In this document: one piece after another, positions 56,602 through 64,000 of the stretch
Layout: every line of letters starts with the position of its first letter
How positions within the stretch are numbered: the first letter of the stretch is position 1
NCBI GenBank assembly: GCA_963576475.1
Contig: OY754972.1
Coordinates: 16,916,506-16,980,505 of the forward strand
Length of the DNA: 64,000 nucleotides
Source: Molanna angustata
Lineage: Eukaryota; Arthropoda; Insecta; Trichoptera; Molannidae
Reading direction: 5' to 3'
Notes under the pieces: model-generated
Seen by the model: only the letters and a program-made list of their open reading frames with translations
What the model was told of the DNA's origin: nothing
Databases searched by the model: none
Program-made: the position numbers and the translations under genes

Positions 56602-56836
56602 TATATCGGTAGTAGGCTCTTTCGAAAATTCGTAAAATAAAGAAATTAATTCAATTTTAACTGCCAAGGTTTTCAATTTATACAATTAACTTTTTGTAAG
56701 ACTATTAGATTATGGCTTGTACACTATCTCATATGTTTTCTACGTAAGCTTCTCCTATTCTAGAGATTCCTTTTACATTCCATTATCCGTTTTAAGGAAT
56801 AAATTCTAATGCATTTTTTTTAAACAGATCCTCAAT

Positions 56837-59800
56837 ATGGAGTCATCAAGTGTGACGGATGATACAACGGAAAATCTGTATCCAGCATTGGTAGAATGTT
56901 TTACTGTCATTATTTGTGGGTAATTATATTTTGATTCAATTTTGTTCTGTTTGGGAATTTTCAAAAATACTGATAGGTACTCTTAATAATAATAATATAC
57001 CTACATAGCTTTAATATTACTATACCCAAATATGCATATCTTTAATTGTCAACAAATTACAACCTGTGAAATATTCACAGATACAAAGAAAATCTGTTTT
57101 CCCATAACTTGGCAATTGAAAAATAAAATTCTGTATGGGATAAAATATTTATTATATTCGGTACTCAATAATAATTATTGGAAAGAATGCATTATAGACC
57201 ACAATACATCCAAGAGCTGTGTCAGAGAAAAGAGCTCTCTGGAAGGCATCTAACTCTCAGGTCTTCAGCAGCTTATTATACTTTGATGTGAGTGGTCCTA
57301 TAAAATGGAATAAATTGCCTTCAGATGTCCGCATCACTCAAAGCAAGAGCACTTTCTCCAATGGACTGAAAACAGCTATGTTTCGTAGAGCAACATAAGA
57401 CTGAAATACTTGGAATGATCCTGAATCACCAAACAGCGCTGTAAAAAAAATTTACATAGGGAAGACGGAATATGGGGCGTTAAAAAATATCGTGGCTTAA
57501 TAATCTTAAGCAGTGGTTCGGGATTCTGGTAATGGCGTCACTTATTAGGTTGGCGCAGGATTAGGATGATTTTGGTGCGATTGTTGCCAACCTCCTTCAG
57601 GAGCGACACAAAAAGAAGAAATTTTTAAAGTTATTATTACATATATATGTATATTTTTAAATAATGTGTTCTTTGTAAATAATCCAAGTCAAGAATATCT
57701 GTCTTACTCTATTGCATATAAAATCACTGTCTGTACTCTTTTTGTCAACATCCGTAATTTTGACGATTGGAAGTATTTTATAATTCGCATAATTTTTCTT
57801 GAAGAAACCTTCACTTTCTCCATTAATAAAATTTATTATATTCAATTCTTAGGTACATAGCTGGCCGCTTCAACTTGATATCTCCAACTGAAGCCAAAGG
57901 ATTGGGAACTTTTGTTGGTAACTTTGCGTTGCCGTCTTTGATATTCCTGTCCTTAGCTGAATTGGATTTCAGCGTTGTCAACTGGTGGTTTCTCCTGGCA
58001 ATGCTAATAGCGAAAGCTCTTGTATTCTTCATTGTTATAATTGTTACTCTCGTAGTAGCGAGGCCTTTGAATTTATCACGAGCTGGTCTATTAGCTATTT
58101 TCTGCACACAAAGCAATGATTTTGCCATTGGCTATCCGATAGGTAAGTCATTGAATATGTCATATTATTTCTTTTAAAAATGAATTTCTTACGCAACTAA
58201 TAATTAATTTTACTAGAACAATGATTAAACAATGTTATTCAATCCCTAATTAAATGATAAACTTTTACTTGTGTATTGAATTATATTTAAAAATTCACAG
58301 ATTAAAATTGATGAGTACTCTTTCAAACTTTTGCTGTGAAGGAAATGGAAAATGAAGACTTCAGTTATATCCCGTTGCAATAATATTAAAATTGTACAGT
58401 CTGTTCAGATTTTAAATGTTCACACATAATTATTTCATGTCAGTCATTTCAAATTTATTAGAATTAATATTTTTTTATTATTTATGTTGTATACAATCAA
58501 GTGAACAACAAGGTGGGGTTTATTCAAACCAACCTAAGAATGTGAAGATTCAAAAAATTTAGTGCAATTGTGTATGGTACTTACCTTAAAATAAAAATAT
58601 AAAAGCATCGACCTTCATGGCTCAGTTAGTTAGGTATCTTGACTGCTGATCCAAAGGTCTCGGGTTCGATTCTGGGCGTAGACACAGTTTTATATTGTGT
58701 TTTCAGTCTGGATCTGTGAGACAATTAATATCGTAAGTCTCCAGAATATGGCAACTTGTTATTGGGTGCGTGTTAAATTAATATTTGATATATTTGCCTG
58801 TTAGTTGCCTGAGGTAATGTAAAAAAAATGCAATAGACTGATTATAGCAATGTGGAAAAGAAAGAGGGAATTGATGGACACAAAATAAGGAATATTTATT
58901 GTTCTATAATTATAAGATAAACATAGTTTCTTTATTAAATTGAATGTATTTGAATAATTTTATTATAATCAATCGTTTACTGTTTAAATAATAGAGTGAC
59001 ATTACTTTGACAATTTGTCTGCTTATTTTATGATTCTAAATATAATACTTTAATTTTTCAGTTTCTTTCACATGTAATCTTTTAATAGGCTCGTAAATAT
59101 TTTTCAGTCGTTGCTGTGTATCAAAAGTCACATCCGGAATATGCTGCTTACCTTTACTTGATGGCACCCATTTCTCTCGCAATACTTAATCCTTTAGCTT
59201 TTGTGATGCTAGAGATTAACAAAGAGAGAGAAAATAGAGTTGTTAATGCGTCCAATTTACAACAAAACAGTCCCCATTCAAATTTAAAAGTGGCTTATAT
59301 AGTTTTCAAGGGAATAGCGACCAATCCGATTGTATTTATGACCACTTTGGGAATAATTGGCAATGCTTTGTTTAAACATTCGCTACCTAACTTTTTGTCC
59401 GGAATCTTAAAGGTATTTTATTATTTTAGAAAGTTATTAATACTTTGTGTAAATTAATATTTTTACAATAAAAAATTTCTTTAGTTCAACAATATTAGAA
59501 TTAGTGTCACTTAGTGCTTCATTCACACTATAATTATCTGATTTTCTATTTGACATTGACTTATGCAAGCGAATCATGGCAGAAAACGCATGAAAGTTGA
59601 ATCAATGCTGTAGATGATGTATCCAAAAGATTCATGACAGACTGTGTCGATACAAAGACGAGATGTAAAAGGATATTGTAATCAAAATGAAAAGCACTGT
59701 CGTAATACGGTTTACAACTACTGAAGGAATAAATGATAAAACTTTTGATTTAAAATGTCATAATATAATGGGGGAAAATAACGGTCACCAAAAAGATGGA

Positions 59801-62800
59801 TGGCATGACCATCATCATCATCATCATAAGCTCGACAGCCCTGGGTGGGCCTTGGCTGAATCCAAGAGTCTCCTCCATTCCCGTCCATCCGATGGTATGA
59901 CCATGTGAATGAAGCAATGGATTTTTGCAAGGATCGAAGTGTGTGGCGATTGGTTTTCTATGCACATCCTATTGGGGGCATCGAGTCATAGTCTGTTAAG
60001 ATATAAAAATAAATTGGTATTCTTTTATGTTTTTTTTTTGTTGAATTATTTGCTATTGCAGGTATTTGGATCGGCTTTCCCTGGAACGGCATTGTTTTTA
60101 CTTGGTCTAAGAATGGTTGGCAAAGTACAAAAACTAAGAGGACCAGCTTTACTTCTTCCAGTTGTATTGATAATTGTCAAATTGTAAGTAAATTGATTTA
60201 TAAATTTTATATTAGCTTGACATTACTAAGATACATTTTATTTTAGCTTGACATTACTAAGATCCATTTTATATTAGCTTAACATTACTAAGATACCTTT
60301 TTATATTGGCTTGACATTACTAAGATACATTTTATATTAGCTTGACATTACTAGGATACATTTTATATTAGCTTTACATAAGATACATTTTATATTATTA
60401 GCCTTACATTACTAAGAAAAAATCAAATACAATGTTATCAAGTATTTAATTGAGTTACATTTGATAAATCATGTGTGAAATTTTACAGGTATGATGTCTT
60501 TAGTTGCTTTGTATTTTACAACCATGCATAATAAGCTATAAATGTATGGAAATAAACCGAATTTCTTAACGATTCATAAGATATATCTTGTAATATCAGC
60601 CTGAATCATTAAAGTTTACTCTATTTTTTACATGACTAAAACTATAATGTATATTAAAAATTCATGTTGATTCATCTGTTATTGACATATACATATGATT
60701 CACCTAATAAGTTCCATATTATCAAAGTGACTGACAGTATTTAAATATACAGAAGGATATGGTTCATTAAATAATTGTCTGACTTACACAATTTGCAATT
60801 TCAGATTGGTGCTGCCCGTTGTGATGCGTGAATCTGTAAGTATAATGCACGCTGGAATCAATGCCAATGACACCCAAGAACTATCAACATATGGATTCTT
60901 GTATGGGACATTTCCATCAGCTCCTGCTGTCTTTGTGTTTGCTACCCAATATGCCCACGATGTTGATCTGGTAATAATTCATTTAGAATTCTTTTACACA
61001 ATGCGTCTAAATATAAACCAGATTTTGTTAATAAATCATCAACTAAAAGTGCCACCCATACTATACGATTATCTTACTCTGATTAGTGACATAAGTATTC
61101 ACCAAAATCCAAGGTTTATAAGAATCCAGTAGGATTGTACATATTTTAATGTTGCCTATTTGGACTATTAACCTGGATTCTAGGTTCGATTTCCAGCAGA
61201 GAAAATCATTATTTAATGATGAAGTTTTTTTATCACACCATATTTTACAAAAACACAAACAAGTAGACTACTGCTGCCCAACTAGAGAACCCTGTTCTAA
61301 GGCTATCAGTTATATCACAATTTACCTCTTTCTGAATCAAAATTAAATTCAATGCATTTTCGTTAACACAATGGAAGTTTGTATCATAAATTGAATTACA
61401 AATTTATTTATATAAAGTGTTTATTTGACCCTGCTTTAATGTGACGCCTCAGGGCTAAAATTAAAACATTCTTAAAAATCAAGATTTTCATTTTTATTAT
61501 AAACTCAACATTTACCTTTACTTCGTAATATATTGTGTATGAACAATCTTAAGTCCCGAATTTGATTTTGTACCGGTAGATTTGAATGGGCTAAAATTGT
61601 TATATCTTGTTTTTATTCTTCAGATCGCCTTCAGTATGGTTGCGTGTACCTTTTTATCAGCACCCTTGATGTTTATATCCGCTCGAATGGTAACAATAAC
61701 TAAAGATTATGCTCCACAACTGTCTACATTTGGGTTTGACGTTTCCATTATCGCAGCTGTCGCGTCTGTTTGGATGATCATCTTTTTTATAATAACAAAG
61801 AAGTTGAATCGAATGCCTCACAGAATTACGTTCTGTATGGCTATATCTCAAGTATGTTGATACACATTTGTTATTTTTATTTGCTGTATTTCAATCTGTC
61901 TAAACATTGCCACAGACACAAACACATTTTAAACTAATTATATACATATCGAGGTAAGAGTAATTGTTGATAAGAATAGTTTCAAACATTTCATTGGTGA
62001 TTCGATGATGGTTGAAATATATTTTTATTTTCATAACATTCACATTTCACGAATCAGTTAAACGAACATGTGCTGGTTTTGGCTGGACATTTCAGATAAC
62101 AACTTGTTATAGAACAAATATACTATGATCTGAGCAGTAATAAAATAATCAGTGAAATACAACAGAGAACATGCATGTGTGAGGGATATGAATAAAAAAT
62201 AATGATTTATATTATTTAATTTAAATAAAGATCAGCGATCACGAAAATACTAATAAAAGCTTTGAAATACTATGGTTTAATTAACAATTTAACTGAAATT
62301 TAATTTTTCATCAAAATTATAAACGGTCTATCATTGGTTGATCACTTTATAACGCCACACATCACAATGGATAATTCATTTTGACGTTTTGTCTATAGCG
62401 TGAAGCGTTTCACTGAGTGTTTTCCAATATTATAATTATTTCCTTTTCAATTATCAATAAAAGCAACATGGGATTTATTAAAGGACTATCAGACAATGTC
62501 CCTAAAGTGAATGAACAAATGTTGATGCTATTTTTTATGGATAATCTGAACTTTAACACTTCGCGGTGTCTAAATAGAAAAAAAAAAAAAATATAATTAA
62601 AATATCTTCGGTTTTAAAATATAATTAAAGATATTTGCTATAAGGATATTGATTGAATATTTACACATTTTTACATCTTTCTTAATAATATATATTGTGA
62701 AAGTTTGGATGTAATAAAATAATTATATTTGTAACTAGCCGAGAGAGCCACGTCATGTTTGTGATGTTCGTTTATATTTTGTCCTTATTACCCGTACATG

Positions 62801-63592
62801 CTTAACATTTAAAAATAGCTGATGTCAATGACAGTCCACGAGTGTGAATCTTCTATTCACATTCGTTGATTGTTCTTTTTGCACTATAGTGCCGAGATTG
62901 TCAATTTAGTGGGCCCCATTTGCTACTTTTCATGCTATGATTTTTTGTCTCTCACTTGGCGTTCTGTAAAGGGGCCGTTTACAGCCCCCATATGCAGAGT
63001 GGATGGTGGTGGAAGTAGTGAACAATTCAAAGTACTTTACATGATGTCAGTATATATGAAAGTTTCAAGAAATAATGTTTATTTTCCAGTTAATAATGTC
63101 TATCGGCGTCATCTGGGGTGGGTTGACACCAGATACAGCTTCGATCTGGGAAAAACTATCCTTTGGAACTGTCAAATATTTTGGAATAATGTCAAGTAGA
63201 TTGTGGACAGCAATACTTGCGATGGTACTTGTACTTTTACAGGTACATATTAATACAATTATATTGGTTCATTATTAATTACATGGAGGTATTAAGATGT
63301 ATTAATTATAACTATCAAAACTTGGAATAATAATACTTTTATGATTCCTTTTATCACACTTATAACAAAAATCTTATTATTTATACTTTATTAAAATTTT
63401 AATGACATTTTTTTTAGAACCGTGGTCCTTGTTTTGTTTTAAAACTTTTCCCGTGGCTATGTGGTGTTGCTTGGGGTTTTCCATTGATCATATTAATCAT
63501 AATAATCACCATCAAAGGCCCCAAGGAAACTATGGACAGTGGAATGTTAATGAATGCCATTGCTGTATTTTGGCTCTCATTGTGTCTAGCAG
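56837..63592 (+). CDS. GPR155: GPR155/LYCHOS-like integral membrane protein, N-terminal half (8 exons, partial)
   Basis: GPR155 (LYCHOS) joins a PIN-like transporter domain to a GPCR-like domain; in mammals it is a lysosomal cholesterol sensor acting on mTORC1. Exons: 56837-56919, 57853-58142, 59108-59412, 60062-60183, 60805-60970, 61624-61851, 63090-63242, 63418-63592, all GT-AG and phase-compatible (507 codons). The start MESSSVTDDTTENLYPALVE leads into the first membrane helix. PIN-like features: FNLISPTEAKGLGTFVGNFA, LPSLIFLSLAELDF, ARPLNLSRAGLLAIFCTQSN then DFAIGYP, GSAFPGTALFLLGLRM, and LYGTFPSAPAVFVFATQYA. Later exons start the GPCR-like part. The C-terminal DEP domain is beyond the window. 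An in-phase acceptor near 63930 could open the next exon, unconfirmed. Confidence 0.9.
57250..57420 (+). pseudogene. LINE ORF2 C-terminal fragment in GPR155 intron 1
   Basis: The frame reads DVSGPIKWNKLPSDVRITQS then KSTFSNGLKTAMFRRAT and a stop, matching the WNxLPxxVR...FKxxLKxxLF end of jockey/CR1 polyproteins. Only this terminal piece remains; further decayed repeat sequence follows to about 57620. Confidence 0.6.
58604..58830 (+). repeat. tRNA-derived SINE, family 1 (GPR155 intron 2)
   Basis: A box TGGCTCAGTTAGTTAGG, B box GGGTTCGATTCTGG, body CAGTCTGGATCTGTGAGAC, TCTCCAGAATATGGCAAC, TTATTGGGTGCG, and an A-rich end. Co-linear with 2630-2862 over its whole length. Confidence 0.85.
59800..59990. 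repeat. Dispersed-repeat fragment in GPR155 intron 3
   Basis: A (CAT)n run is followed by GC-richer AGCTCGACAGCCCTGGGTGG then GCCTTGGCTGAATCC and CCGTCCATCC, unlike the adjacent intron. It resembles LINE 3' tails in style, but no coding part is seen and the family is not identified. Confidence 0.4.
60186..60410. repeat. Tandem repeat, about 31-bp unit, 6-7 copies (GPR155 intron 4)
   Basis: TTAGCTTGACATTACTAAGA followed by TACATTTTATA repeats with small indels and substitutions. Starts within 10 bp of the exon 4 donor. Confidence 0.9.
61861..63089. other. GPR155 intron 6, no repeat recognised
   Basis: AT-rich with a poly(A) run near 62578-62590 and a GC-richer patch at 62740-63030. I see no exon or identifiable mobile element. 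Confidence 0.4.
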
Positions 63593-64000
63593 GTTGGTAT
63601 ATTTTTTATAGTGAACTGAATACTTACTCAATTATGCTGAAAATTGTTATTCTATTGTCATTATTAAATGAAAATTTATCAATTTGTAAAATGTTCTACA
63701 TTTTGTCATGATATAAATTGATGACTAAATACCCAAATGTAGTAGGTATTGATTTTGTAAAATTTTGGATTTTTACCATTTACCCCAGCATTTTAAAACT
63801 CATTTTCCTCTAAATTATGTGTTACTTTTTGTTCTGTGATTTTGATAAGGTTATTATTTTTAATACATGAGTTGACTAATTTATTTCTTAGGAAATATTT
63901 TTTTTGGACTGTTAAAAATTATTTTCAATTAGAACCGCTTCCTAGCATTCTACAAATGGAGAGAATTTTATACAAAAATTATTTTATATCTTTGTTTTTT

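Noticed and set aside
63893..63942. Exon 9 of GPR155 beginning at the first TTCTTAG acceptor near 63893
   Set aside because: In the required phase this acceptor leads to a stop codon within about 15 codons. A second acceptor near 63930 stays open to the window edge but cannot be confirmed.

Overview
The window is AT-rich animal nuclear DNA with spliced genes, GT-AG introns and a dense load of mobile elements. The proteins and repeat types (tRNA-derived SINEs, jockey/CR1-like LINE remnants, mariner, pogo-like, PIF/Harbinger-like and TIR elements) point to an insect. A holometabolous insect, possibly Lepidoptera, is my best guess, but I cannot fix the order from sequence alone.

Six host genes can be supported. 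From left to right they are: (1) the N-terminal part of gamma-glutamyl hydrolase on the minus strand, running off the left edge; (2) a complete COP9 signalosome subunit 1 gene (CSN1/GPS1) on plus, 3 coding exons, 6726-11852; (3) a complete mitochondrial complex III core protein 2 gene (UQCRC2) on plus, 9 coding exons, 19500-31278; (4) a single-exon TRMT112 homologue on minus, 31916-32290, tail-to-tail with UQCRC2; (5) a two-coding-exon THAP-domain gene on minus, 43000-48401; (6) the N-terminal half of a GPR155/LYCHOS-like membrane protein on plus, from 56837 off the right edge. A decayed C2H2 zinc-finger array (50162-53060, minus) lies between the last two. These genes have unrelated housekeeping or regulatory jobs and do not form one pathway.

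Introns and intergenic DNA are mostly transposon-derived. The clearest elements are two complete non-autonomous LTR retrotransposons with matching target-site duplications. One is a 4.84-kb element at 33003-37844, read on minus, TSD TACT on plus. Its LTRs carry tandem copies of its own primer-binding-site leader, and its interior is non-coding and repeat-rich. The other is a GC-rich 2.55-kb element at 43823-46371, TSD ATCT. It has apparently identical 1128-bp LTRs around only 293 bp and sits inside a SINE in the THAP intron. Both share LTR/PBS/PPT architecture, which suggests related families or a shared helper.

Other structures: a 2.55-kb non-coding TIR element with recurring internal motifs (16572-19120); a repeat family whose copies carry internal minisatellites (20257-21821, 42104-42820, with a third copy at 25249-25828 lacking the array); a roughly 25-copy, almost uniform 27-bp minisatellite inside a pogo-like TIR element in the last UQCRC2 intron; a near-perfect 110-bp snapback (39790-39899); and several MITE pairs. 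I see no prokaryotic genes, CRISPR arrays or operons.
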